Positions 40,280 through 48,159 of a DNA stretch of 64,000 nucleotides are shown here, in pieces; the stretch's first letter is position 1; every line of letters begins with the position of its first letter. The notes beneath the pieces are model-generated. The model did no database searches. It saw only the letters and a program-made list of their open reading frames with translations, and was not told the DNA's origin. The DNA is from Streptomyces longispororuber (GTDB lineage: Bacteria > Actinomycetota > Actinomycetes > Streptomycetales > Streptomycetaceae). The stretch spans positions 1-64,000 of the forward strand of contig NZ_JAMOLN010000003.1 of the NCBI RefSeq assembly GCF_024448165.1, written 5' to 3'. The position numbers were made by a program, and so were the translations under genes.

Positions 40280-40524
40280 GGTGATCTGCCTCCTGCGGGG
40301 GATCTAGGGGCCAGGGCCGGCTTCAGATTCACATATGACGACAAAGGTCGCATGTCAGAGAATTACCGTGCGTGACAAGGGGTCCCGGGGCGCAGGGGCC
40401 CGGCCTTCACCGCATCCGCCACGCCGAAGATCGAGTTCGGGCCGTTAACCCCCGCGCGGTCGGGCAGACTCGAAGGAAACCCGAAGCGAACGCACGGGCG
40501 TGTCGGCGAAAGAGGGTGGATCGC
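40280..40524. promoter_or_regulatory. Divergent promoter region with an AT-rich core
   Basis: The 245-bp gap between the small basic gene and the NYN gene has an AT-rich patch (about 40325-40370) that includes CATATG, a CGAC-AAAG-GTCG inverted repeat (about 40337-40348) and GAGAATTACC. It probably carries promoters for both divergent genes. No clear -35/-10 pairs were found. Confidence 0.35.
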
Positions 40525-41763
40525 GTGGACCGTTGCATCGTCCTGGTGGATGCCGGGTATCTGCTGGGGGCCGCCGCGAGCCTCCTCGCGGGCGAGCCCT
40601 CCCGCTCCCGCATCCATGTCGACCACACCGCCCTCATCCAGGGACTGCGCGAGCGCGCCGAGTCCGAGACCGAGCGGCAGCTCCTGCGGATCTACTGGTT
40701 CGACGGCGCGCCCGACCGGGTCCCGCAGCCCGAGCACCGCAGGCTGCGCGTCATGCCCCGGGTCACCGTCCGGCTGGGCGCCCTGACCCGCAGCGACGGA
40801 CGCTGGGCCCAGAAGGGCGTCGACGCGGCCATGCACGCCGAGCTGACGGAGCTGGCCCGCAACCGGGCCTGCTCGGACGTGGTCCTGGTGACCGGGGACG
40901 GCGACCTCCTCCCCGGCATGATGGCCGCCAAGGAGCACGGCGTCGCCGTCCACCTCTGGGCCGTGCAGGCCGCCGACGGCGACTACAACCAGTCCGAGGA
41001 CCTCGTCGCCGAGGCCGACGAGCGGCGGGTGCTCGACCGGACCTGGATCACCAAGGCCGTCCGCGCCAAGGAGCTCGGCGGGATCTGCGCGCCGCCGCCC
41101 GCCCCGCGCCCCGAGATCGCCGCGATCCTCTCCGCGCCGCTGCCCGAGTCGGCGCTCGCCGCGGCGGGCCGGCCCCCCGCGGAGGACACCGACGACACGC
41201 CCGCCGTGCAGCACGCGCCCGCCGCCCGCACCGGCAGCGACGGGGAGGACCGGTCAGGACCGGGCAAGGGCGTGCCCACGCCCAAGGACCTCGCCGCCCT
41301 GCGTGCCCCCGGCGCACAGGCCGCCCAGCACCCCACGAACGCGACGCTGCGCTGGTCGTCCGACAAGGGCTGGGTCGAGCGGCCGGGAGGCGGTGCGGAG
41401 CCCGCGGAGGCGGCGTCCCTGCCGACGCTCGCGCAGCTCACCACGGCCGAGCAGCGGTGGGCCGACCGCGAGGAGGACATCACCACGGTCGGCGGCGACC
41501 CCTACGAGGTGGGGCAGGTGTTCGCCCGGCGGTGGATGGAGCGGCTCGCCGATCAGGCACTGCTGCCGAAACTGGCCACGATGTATCCGCGGGTGCCGCA
41601 CCGGATCGACGGGGAGTTGCTCCGCTACGCCGCGCGGTTCGGACTGCTCGCCCACAAGGACGACCAGATCGACGAGCACGACCGCTATGCGATCCGGGCC
41701 GGGTTCTGGCGGGAGATCGACGTGCGGACCTCCGCGGAGCACGCTGCCGCGGGGGACGGGTGA
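40525..41763 (+). CDS. NYN-domain (PIN-like RNase fold) protein
   Basis: The 412 residues start with an NYN/LabA-like domain (about 1-170). Its conserved acidic residues are in VLVDAGYLLG, KGVDAAMHAEL and LVTGDGDLLPG. An Ala/Pro-rich linker and a C-terminal helical domain follow. NYN proteins are often metal-dependent ribonucleases, but activity here is inferred from the motifs only. GTG 40525 has AGAGGG at 40511. GTG 40516 is an alternative that adds three residues. Confidence 0.85.
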   Translation: MDRCIVLVDAGYLLGAAASLLAGEPSRSRIHVDHTALIQGLRERAESETERQLLRIYWFDGAPDRVPQPEHRRLRVMPRVTVRLGALTRSDGRWAQKGVDAAMHAELTELARNRACSDVVLVTGDGDLLPGMMAAKEHGVAVHLWAVQAADGDYNQSEDLVAEADERRVLDRTWITKAVRAKELGGICAPPPAPRPEIAAILSAPLPESALAAAGRPPAEDTDDTPAVQHAPAARTGSDGEDRSGPGKGVPTPKDLAALRAPGAQAAQHPTNATLRWSSDKGWVERPGGGAEPAEAASLPTLAQLTTAEQRWADREEDITTVGGDPYEVGQVFARRWMERLADQALLPKLATMYPRVPHRIDGELLRYAARFGLLAHKDDQIDEHDRYAIRAGFWREIDVRTSAEHAAAGDG

Positions 41764-41914
41764 CCGGTTGTGGGTGAGCGTCTGCCAGGTGGTGCGTCGT
41801 GGCTGGTCGCGCCCCGCGGCGGAACCGCCGGGGACCCGGCCCCGCGCTCCTTCGGGCGCCTTTTGCCCTACCCGGGCGCGATGTGCGGGCCTTGACCCCG
41901 TACCCTCGTTCCTC

Positions 41915-42946
41915 GTGAGTACGCGCACCGGTGAAGTCGCCCCGCAGCATAAAGGGGACGCTGTCGTGTGCGCCGTACGGGGTCTGAGCAAGACGTATCC
42001 CGCCGCGCGCGGGCGGCGTGGGGCACCCGGGACGCCCGCGGTGCGGGCCACCGACGACGTGCGGCTCGACATCCGGCGCGGAGAGATCTTCGGGCTGCTC
42101 GGGCCGAACGGGGCGGGCAAGTCCACCCTCGTGCGCCAGCTCACCGGGCTGATGCGGCCGGACAGCGGCAGCGTGGAGATCCTCGGGCACGACATCGTGC
42201 GGTACCCGGAGCGGGCCGCGCGGATCCTCGCCTACCTCGGCCAGGAGTCGACCGCCCTCGACGAGCTCACCGTGTCCCTCGCCGCCGAGACGACCGGACG
42301 GCTGCGCGGGCTCAGCCTCAAGGACGCCAGGGCCGAGCGCGACGACGTGCTGGAGGAGCTCGGGCTCACCGCGCTCGCCGCCCGGCCCCTGAAGAAGCTC
42401 TCCGGCGGACAACGGCGGCTCGCCTGCTTCGCCGCCGCCCTGGTCGGCCGGCGGCCCCTGCTCGTGCTCGACGAGCCGACCACCGGGATGGACCCCGTCG
42501 CACGGCGGGCCGTGTGGGCGGCCGTGGACCGGCGCCGGGCCGAGCGCGGCGCGACCGTGCTGCTCGTCACCCACAACGTCATCGAGGCCGAGACCGTGCT
42601 CGACCGGGTCGCCGTCCTCGACCAGGGCCGGGTCATCGCCTGCGACTCCCCGGCCGGGCTCAAGGAACGGGTCGCCGGTGAGGTGCGGGTCGAGCTGGTG
42701 TGGCGGGAGAAGGCGCCGATGGAGCTGAGCGAGGTCGCGCGGCTGCGGGAGCGCGCCGTCGAGTCCGGCCGGCGCTGGTCGCTGCGGCTCGCCCCGGACG
42801 AGGCCCGCAGCGCCGTCGCCGCCGTCACCGGCGGCCCGGCCTTCGACTTCCTGGACGACTTCACGCTCGCGACGCCGAGCCTGGAAGACGTGTACCTGGC
42901 GCTCGGCGGCAGCCGCAGCGGCGTGAAGGGCCTGGTGAAGGCATGA
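41915..42946 (+). CDS. ABC transporter ATP-binding protein
   Basis: A 343-residue ATPase of the DrrA/CcmA-like exporter type. Walker A GPNGAGKST, signature LSGGQRR, Walker B LLVLDEPT and the following HN switch are all present. A C-terminal DUF4162-like region is present. GTG 41915 lies eight bases after TACCCT, suggesting a leaderless mRNA. The stop overlaps the permease start as ATGA. Such pairs export drugs or lipids, and the cargo is not known. Confidence 0.92.
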   Translation: MSTRTGEVAPQHKGDAVVCAVRGLSKTYPAARGRRGAPGTPAVRATDDVRLDIRRGEIFGLLGPNGAGKSTLVRQLTGLMRPDSGSVEILGHDIVRYPERAARILAYLGQESTALDELTVSLAAETTGRLRGLSLKDARAERDDVLEELGLTALAARPLKKLSGGQRRLACFAAALVGRRPLLVLDEPTTGMDPVARRAVWAAVDRRRAERGATVLLVTHNVIEAETVLDRVAVLDQGRVIACDSPAGLKERVAGEVRVELVWREKAPMELSEVARLRERAVESGRRWSLRLAPDEARSAVAAVTGGPAFDFLDDFTLATPSLEDVYLALGGSRSGVKGLVKA

Positions 42947-43767
42947 GTGTCGTATCGGCTGAGGCGCTCCGTGAGCGTCCCGTGGAGGCCGTGCCGGAGG
43001 ACGCCCACGACGACGGGCTCGCGCCCCGCGCGAAGTTCCTGCCGTCGCTCGGTGCCGTCTACCGCGCCCAGCTCTCCCGGGCCCGGGTCGCCCGCATCCC
43101 GCTGCTCTTCGTCGCCACCTTCCAGTCCATCGGGATCATGATCCTGATGCGCGGCGTCGTCGACCAGGGCGGCCGCGAGGCGCAGGCCGTCGTCGCCGGG
43201 TCCGCGGTCCTCGTCGTCGCGTTCGTCGCGCTCAACCTGCTCGCCCAGTACTTCGGCCAGCTGCGGGCCGCCGGCGGACTCGACCACTACGCGACGCTGC
43301 CGGTGCCACCCGCGTCCGTGGTGCTCGGCGCCGCGGGCGCCTACGCCTCCTTCACCGTGCCGGGGACCGTGGTCACCGCGGTCGTCGGCTGCGCCATGTT
43401 CGACCTGCCGCTCACCCACCTGTGGGTGCTCGCCGCCGTGATCCCGCTCGCCGGGGCCGCGCTCTCCGGGCTGGGGGCGGCGCTCGGCCTGCTCGCGCCA
43501 CGGCCCGAACTGGCCACGCTGCTGGGCCAGTTGGGCATGTCGGCGGCGCTGCTCCTCGGGGTGCTGCCGGCCGACCGGATGCCGGAGTTCGTGCAGTACG
43601 CGCGTGATCTGCTGCCCTCCACGTACGGCGTCGAGGCGTTCGCGCGGACCTTCGGCGACCATCCCGACTGGGCCACCGTCCTGCTCGACCTGGGCGTCTG
43701 CGCCGGGGTCGGGGTCGCCTCCCTGGCCGTCGCGACCTGGGCGTACCGCCGGGCAGCCGTCCGGTGA
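42943..43767 (+). CDS. ABC transporter permease (ABC-2 type)
   Basis: A 274-residue ABC-2-type permease with a hydrophilic N-terminal tail (about 1-45) and about six membrane segments. Its ATG overlaps the stop of the ATPase gene (42943-42946), so the two proteins form one exporter by coupled translation. No substrate can be inferred. Confidence 0.92.
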   Translation: MSVVSAEALRERPVEAVPEDAHDDGLAPRAKFLPSLGAVYRAQLSRARVARIPLLFVATFQSIGIMILMRGVVDQGGREAQAVVAGSAVLVVAFVALNLLAQYFGQLRAAGGLDHYATLPVPPASVVLGAAGAYASFTVPGTVVTAVVGCAMFDLPLTHLWVLAAVIPLAGAALSGLGAALGLLAPRPELATLLGQLGMSAALLLGVLPADRMPEFVQYARDLLPSTYGVEAFARTFGDHPDWATVLLDLGVCAGVGVASLAVATWAYRRAAVR

Positions 43768-43801
43768 CGCGCCCGACTCGGACGCCTGGCACGATGTCAG
43801 G

Positions 43802-44482
43802 GTGACCGCACCGTTGACGCCGCCGCCTCATCAGCCCCCGAACGACAACGGGCACAGTGACCCGTGGCAGGCCCCCGACCCGATGACCGGGCATCTGCCG
43901 CCCGCTCCGGCCGCCGCGCAGGAGGACGAGGGGCCCGGACTGCGGACCGAGCTGCGCGAAGCGGCCGTCGTCACCGTCGGGGTCGCGCTCGTCGGCCTCG
44001 TGCTCGGCGCGCTGTGGCTGTGGCTGGCACCCCGGGTGCCGCTCGTCTCGGACAGCACCGCGGTCTACCTCAAGGACACCGAGGGCGAACAGGCCATCGG
44101 CATCGACGGCACGTTCACGCTGCTGGGACTCGCGTTCGGCGCCGTGACCGGGGCCGCCGTCTTCCTGTGGCGCAAGCGCGGCGGGATCCCGCTCGTCGTG
44201 GCCCTCGCCCTGGGCGGACTGCTCGGCGGGGTCCTCGCCTGGCGGTTCGGGATCTGGCTCGGGCCCACCCAGGACGTCGCCGCCCATGCCAAGTCGCTCG
44301 GCAAGGGCGTGGTGTTCGACGCCCCCCTGGAGCTGAAGGCCAAGGGGGCGCTGCTCGCGTGGCCGCTCGCCGCGATGGTGGTGCACCTGGGGCTCACCGG
44401 GCTGTTCGGCCCGCGCGACCCCGACCCGTACGCCGGGTACTACGCCCCGCGGCACCCGGAGGCGGCGCCGCCCGCCGGATGA
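43802..44482 (+). CDS. DUF2567-like membrane protein
   Basis: The 226 residues have a Pro-rich cytoplasmic tail (about 1-50), then about four membrane segments and a C-terminal region ending APPAG. The layout matches the actinobacterial DUF2567 family. It starts 34 bp after the ABC permease stop. GTG 43802 lies six bases after CACGAT and may be leaderless. Function is unknown. Confidence 0.75.
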   Translation: MTAPLTPPPHQPPNDNGHSDPWQAPDPMTGHLPPAPAAAQEDEGPGLRTELREAAVVTVGVALVGLVLGALWLWLAPRVPLVSDSTAVYLKDTEGEQAIGIDGTFTLLGLAFGAVTGAAVFLWRKRGGIPLVVALALGGLLGGVLAWRFGIWLGPTQDVAAHAKSLGKGVVFDAPLELKAKGALLAWPLAAMVVHLGLTGLFGPRDPDPYAGYYAPRHPEAAPPAG

Positions 44483-44501
44483 GCCCGGGGCGCGGCCGCC
44501 G

Positions 44502-45443
44502 TCACAGCAGGCCGGCCTCGGTCAGGTGGCGGCGTACGTGCGCGAACTCGGTCTCGCCCAGCGGGACCTGGGGCGCGGCGGTCGCCGGGCAGTCGATGAC
44601 GCCTTGGAGGTGGACCGCCGCCTTGAACGCGCCGAGCGCCGACGAGGAGCCGCCCATCCGGGCCGGGTCGCCCGCGTCCACGAGCCCGAACAGCGCGGCC
44701 AGGCGGTCCTGCTCGGCGCGGGCCGTGTCCCAGTCGCCCGCGCGCGCGGCCTCGTAGAGACGTACGTAGCCGTGGGCGTCGACGTTGCCGAGCCCCGGCA
44801 CGACGCCGTCGACGCCCGCCAGCAGCGCGCCGTCCACCGTGAGCTCGGAGCCGGTGAGGACCGAGAAGGCCGGGGCCGCCGCGCGCAGCGGGGCGAGCAG
44901 CCGGCGCAGGGAGCCCTCGTCGCCGCTGGAGTCCTTGAGGCCGGCGAGCGTGCCGTCGGCGGCCAGCGCGAGGACCGTGTCACGGCTGAGCTTGCTGTGC
45001 ACCGAGACCGGGATGTCGTACGCGAACAGGGGCAGGTCGGCGCCCGCGCGCAGCCGCCTGAAGTGGTCGGCGATCTCGACGGGGTGCGTGCGCGTGTAGA
45101 ACGGCGCGGTCGCCACCAGTGCGTCCGCGCCCGCCTTCAGCGCGTCCTTCGCCCGGTCCAGGACGCGGGCCGTGGTCGTCTCGATGACGCCCGCGAGCAC
45201 CGGGACCCGGCCGGCCGCCGCGTCCACCGCCGCTTCCAGCGCGGTCCGGCGCTGCGCGTCCGTGAGGTACGCGGCCTCCCCGCTGGAGCCCAGCACGAAC
45301 AGGCCGTGCACCCCGGCCCCGACCAGGTGCTCGGCCAGCCGCCGCACCGACGCGACATCCACCTCGCCCTCCGGCGTGAGCGGCGTGACCAGCGGCGGGA
45401 CGACGCCGCGGAACGGGGCGGGGAGCGGGGCGCGGAGAGGCAT
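44502..45443 (-). CDS. DapA-family dihydrodipicolinate synthase/aldolase-like protein
   Basis: The 313 residues match the class I pyruvate aldolase family. The Schiff-base lysine is K170 (GLKDSSG), the tyrosines are Y116 and Y142, and the pyruvate carboxylate loop is GSSGEA (S53-S54) in place of the usual GTTGE. The substituted loop and the location outside a lysine cluster make a true DapA role less sure than a related aldolase. ATG 45443 has AGGAG upstream. Confidence 0.85.
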   Translation of the reverse strand: MPLRAPLPAPFRGVVPPLVTPLTPEGEVDVASVRRLAEHLVGAGVHGLFVLGSSGEAAYLTDAQRRTALEAAVDAAAGRVPVLAGVIETTTARVLDRAKDALKAGADALVATAPFYTRTHPVEIADHFRRLRAGADLPLFAYDIPVSVHSKLSRDTVLALAADGTLAGLKDSSGDEGSLRRLLAPLRAAAPAFSVLTGSELTVDGALLAGVDGVVPGLGNVDAHGYVRLYEAARAGDWDTARAEQDRLAALFGLVDAGDPARMGGSSSALGAFKAAVHLQGVIDCPATAAPQVPLGETEFAHVRRHLTEAGLL

Positions 45444-45555
45444 GGCGGTGGTCTCCTGGTCGCAGTAGGTAGGACGTGGGATGTCCGATGTTCGTGGGTG
45501 ACACTGCGCCAACGCCGAAGTGATGTCAAGGGCGTTCAGGGGCAGGGGTCATGGG

Positions 45556-45580
45556 CACGGCGGCCGTGGAGGCCGCCGTG
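45556..45580 (-). terminator. Hairpin after the bL37-like gene
   Basis: CACGGCGGCC (45556-45565) pairs exactly with GGCCGCCGTG (45571-45580) around GTGGA. It lies 23 nt beyond the minus-strand stop at 45604 and probably ends the ybaK-bL37 transcript. Confidence 0.6.
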
Positions 45581-45603
45581 CGCGAGCATGCCGGCGCTGT
45601 TCG

Positions 45604-45678
45604 TCAGGCGGGCCTGCGGCCGTGGTTGGCCTTGCCCTTCTTGATCCGCCACTTGCGCTTGCGCGTCTTCTTCGACAT
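45604..45678 (-). CDS. bL37-like small ribosomal protein (24 residues)
   Basis: The product is MSKKTRKRKWRIKKGK followed by ANHGRRPA. The Lys/Arg richness and the late KANHGRRP-like end match the actinobacterial large-subunit protein bL37 known from mycobacterial ribosome structures (there ending KANHGKRP). It is too short for standard gene callers. The start is ATG 45678. The upstream AAGGA is very close to the start, so initiation may be leaderless or coupled to the YbaK gene ending 42 bp upstream. Confidence 0.75.
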   Translation of the reverse strand: MSKKTRKRKWRIKKGKANHGRRPA

Positions 45679-45719
45679 GTCCTTGGTGCTTAGCCGAAGG
45701 GCGGGGGTTCGTCGAGAGG

Positions 45720-46223
45720 TCAGGCGCGTCCGACGGGAGCGAGCACGGCCTCGGTGAGCGCCGCCAGATCGCCCGGTGCCAGCTCGACCTCCAGGCCGCG
45801 GCGTCCGGCGGAGACACAGATCGTGTCGTGGCGCCGCGCCGTGTCGTCGATGACGGTACGGAGCTTCTTGCGCTGTCCGAGCGGGGAGATGCCGCCCCGC
45901 ACGTACCCGGTCGTGCGCTCGGCCAGGGCCGGGTCCGCCATCGCGGCCCGCTTGCCGCCGACCGCCGCGGCGAGCGCCTTGAGGTCGAGCTGGCCGGCCA
46001 CCGGGACGACGGCGACCGTCAGTTGCCCGTCGACGTCCGCGACGAGCGTCTTGAAGACCCGGTCGGGGGAGACGCCCATGGCCTCCGCGGCCTCGTCGCC
46101 GTACGAGGGGTGTGCGGGGTCGTGCTCGTAGGAGTGGACCGTGAAGGTCGTCCCCGCGGTGGTCAGGGCCACCGTCGCGGGAGTGCCGCCGGACTGCTGC
46201 TGCTTCTTGGCCTTCTTCGCCAA
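45720..46223 (-). CDS. ybaK: YbaK/EbsC-family Cys-tRNA(Pro) deacylase
   Basis: The 167-residue product hydrolyses mischarged Cys-tRNA(Pro) and protects translation fidelity. The fold signature includes VFKTLVADVDGQLTVAVVP and the YVRGGISPLGQRKKLRTVID motif, and a Lys-rich N-terminal tail precedes it. The start is TTG 46223, preceded by AAGGA about ten bases upstream. It lies 17 bp after the Lon N-domain stop and probably belongs to the same minus-strand unit. Confidence 0.88.
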   Translation of the reverse strand: MAKKAKKQQQSGGTPATVALTTAGTTFTVHSYEHDPAHPSYGDEAAEAMGVSPDRVFKTLVADVDGQLTVAVVPVAGQLDLKALAAAVGGKRAAMADPALAERTTGYVRGGISPLGQRKKLRTVIDDTARRHDTICVSAGRRGLEVELAPGDLAALTEAVLAPVGRA

Positions 46224-46240
46224 CGTGCCTGGTCCTTAAG

Positions 46241-47035
46241 TCAGTTGAGGCTGGTCGCCTGTCTGGTCAGGTCCGTCGCGGGCAGCGACGGGAGGTGCCG
46301 GATGATCGCCGTCTCGGCGCGCAGCAGCGTCAGCTCGTCCCGCAGCCGCGACGCCACGTCCGGGGCCTGGAGCAGCCGCTGCTTCGTCGGTACGTCGAGG
46401 ACCGCGGCGGCCGCCACCAGGTACGACACCACGGACGGCTCGTCCGGCAGCTCCGCGCCGGTCGTCAGCGAGCGCTCACGGGCTCCCGCCAGCCGCTTCT
46501 GGTACGAGCGGAACGCGCGCAGCACGCCCTCCGCCAGGGCGCCGGCCTCGTCGCCGTCGTCCTCCGGCAGCTCCTCGACCTCGGCCGTCAGGTACGCGCC
46601 CGACGCGTCGACCGAGTGCAGCTTCACCCGCTGGGTGCCGGTGGCGAGGACCTCGAAGCTGCCGTCGGCGCGCTCCCGGATCGTCGCCGCGTCCGCGATG
46701 CAGCCGACCGCGTGGAACGACGCGATGGGGTCGTCCCCGAAACCGGCGGCCGGGCCGCTGCCGGCCTCCCGGGTCGTGACGTCGTCGGGCAGCCCGGCGG
46801 CGCTCGGCGCGACCTCGTGGCCGTCGCGGATGGCGACGACGACGAACTGGCGGGGCTCGTCGGAGACGGCCGGGTCGGCGTCGGGGTTCTCGGGGCCGGA
46901 AGGACCGGAAGGCGGGGTCTTCAGCAGATCGCGCATCATGGCGCGATAACGCTCCTCGAAGACGTTCAGCGGAAGCACGAGTCCCGGGAACAGCACCGAG
47001 TTGAGCGGGAAGAGCGGAAGTCGGACGGTGGTCAC
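46241..47035 (-). CDS. Stand-alone Lon N-terminal domain protein
   Basis: The 264 residues contain only the Lon substrate-binding (LON, PUA-like) domain (RLPLFPLNSVLFPGL near the start) and a C-terminal helical bundle. No AAA+ or protease module is present. Such proteins may bind substrates, but their role in actinobacteria is not settled. GTG 47035 is the chosen start. TTG 47044 would overlap the upstream stop and add three residues. Confidence 0.82.
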   Translation of the reverse strand: MTTVRLPLFPLNSVLFPGLVLPLNVFEERYRAMMRDLLKTPPSGPSGPENPDADPAVSDEPRQFVVVAIRDGHEVAPSAAGLPDDVTTREAGSGPAAGFGDDPIASFHAVGCIADAATIRERADGSFEVLATGTQRVKLHSVDASGAYLTAEVEELPEDDGDEAGALAEGVLRAFRSYQKRLAGARERSLTTGAELPDEPSVVSYLVAAAAVLDVPTKQRLLQAPDVASRLRDELTLLRAETAIIRHLPSLPATDLTRQATSLN

Positions 47036-47040
47036 GACGG

Positions 47041-48051
47041 TCAAGCGTAATGGGCGCCGGAGCCGCCTGGTCCGCCGAGCAGCGGCAGGGTGGCCGCGAC
47101 TTCCAGCCGCACCTGGCCGCGCAGCTCCAGGAACCGGGCCAGCGGGTCGTCCACGAGGCGGTCCCAGGGGAACGACGTCGCGTACGGGCCGACCAGGCGC
47201 AGCTGGGCCAGGGCGTCCGGCCAGCGCTCCAGCTCGACGAGGACGCAGATCAGCAGGTTGCGCACCTCGGCGGGCCAGGGGTCGCTGCCGGCGTACGTCG
47301 CGGAGAGCTCGGCGGCGAGGTCGGCGGCGGCGTCCAGGCGGGCGCGGGGGACGCCCCGGGGGGCGCCGCCGGTCAGGTACGCGAAGGCCGCGCGGACCGG
47401 GAGGGCCTGGAGGAGGGAGCCGGGCAGGGCGTCCTGGGCGGCGCGCTCGGCGAAGTCGAAGCACTCCGCGTGCGAGCCGTACCAGGCCGCCGACAGGTAC
47501 TGGAGGGCCGAGACGTGGCAGCCGTAGTGGTGCGGGGAGCGGCGCACCGCCTGCGCCCAGACGTCCTCGAAGACGGTGTGCGGGGCGTTCGTGCCGCGGG
47601 CGTGGTCGAGGGCGACGCGCCACGGGACCGGGTCGCCGGGGTCGGCGTCGGCGGCGGCCAGGACCAGCGGGGTGACGTCGCGCAGGAGTTCGGCGCGGGC
47701 CGGGGAGGCGAAGGCGCGGGTGACGGCGAGCTCCGCCTTGACCAGGAGCAGGTCGGGGTCGTGCGGGGTCGTGTGCTGCCAGGCCGTGAACCACTCGGGG
47801 CGGGCGGCGGCGAACGCGGCGAGGCGCTGCACGTAGCGGTCCCGGTTCTCCCACTCCGCGGCCTCCCGGGTGTGGGCGAGGACCTTGGCGGCGGGGCCGG
47901 GGTCGCCGGCGCCCGCGGCGACCAGGGCCGGGGCGAGGCGGTCGTCCGGGGCGTCGAGCAGGATCTCGTCGTCCGGGGTGAGGCCGTCGGCCAGGGGCCC
48001 GGTGTGCCGGATCATCCGCGCGGTACGGACGAGGGCGCGCAGCAGCGGCAT
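47041..48051 (-). CDS. Conserved helical protein of unknown function
   Basis: I do not recognise this 336-residue protein. It is predicted to be mainly alpha-helical, with Ala/Leu/Asp/Arg-rich repeats such as WRVALDHARG and WPDALAQLRLVG that recall TPR-like folds, and it has no membrane segment. Its stop lies only 5 bp from the start of the Lon N-domain gene, so the two are probably coupled and may work together. Confidence 0.75.
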   Translation of the reverse strand: MPLLRALVRTARMIRHTGPLADGLTPDDEILLDAPDDRLAPALVAAGAGDPGPAAKVLAHTREAAEWENRDRYVQRLAAFAAARPEWFTAWQHTTPHDPDLLLVKAELAVTRAFASPARAELLRDVTPLVLAAADADPGDPVPWRVALDHARGTNAPHTVFEDVWAQAVRRSPHHYGCHVSALQYLSAAWYGSHAECFDFAERAAQDALPGSLLQALPVRAAFAYLTGGAPRGVPRARLDAAADLAAELSATYAGSDPWPAEVRNLLICVLVELERWPDALAQLRLVGPYATSFPWDRLVDDPLARFLELRGQVRLEVAATLPLLGGPGGSGAHYA

Positions 48052-48159
48052 GACCGCGCCCTCCTCGTGCCGTTCCGATGGTTGCGCTGGGGGGGACGGT
48101 CGGAACGGGCCGATGGTTGCTTACGGGGTGGTAACGGTTTGGGCGACCGAACCGGTCCG

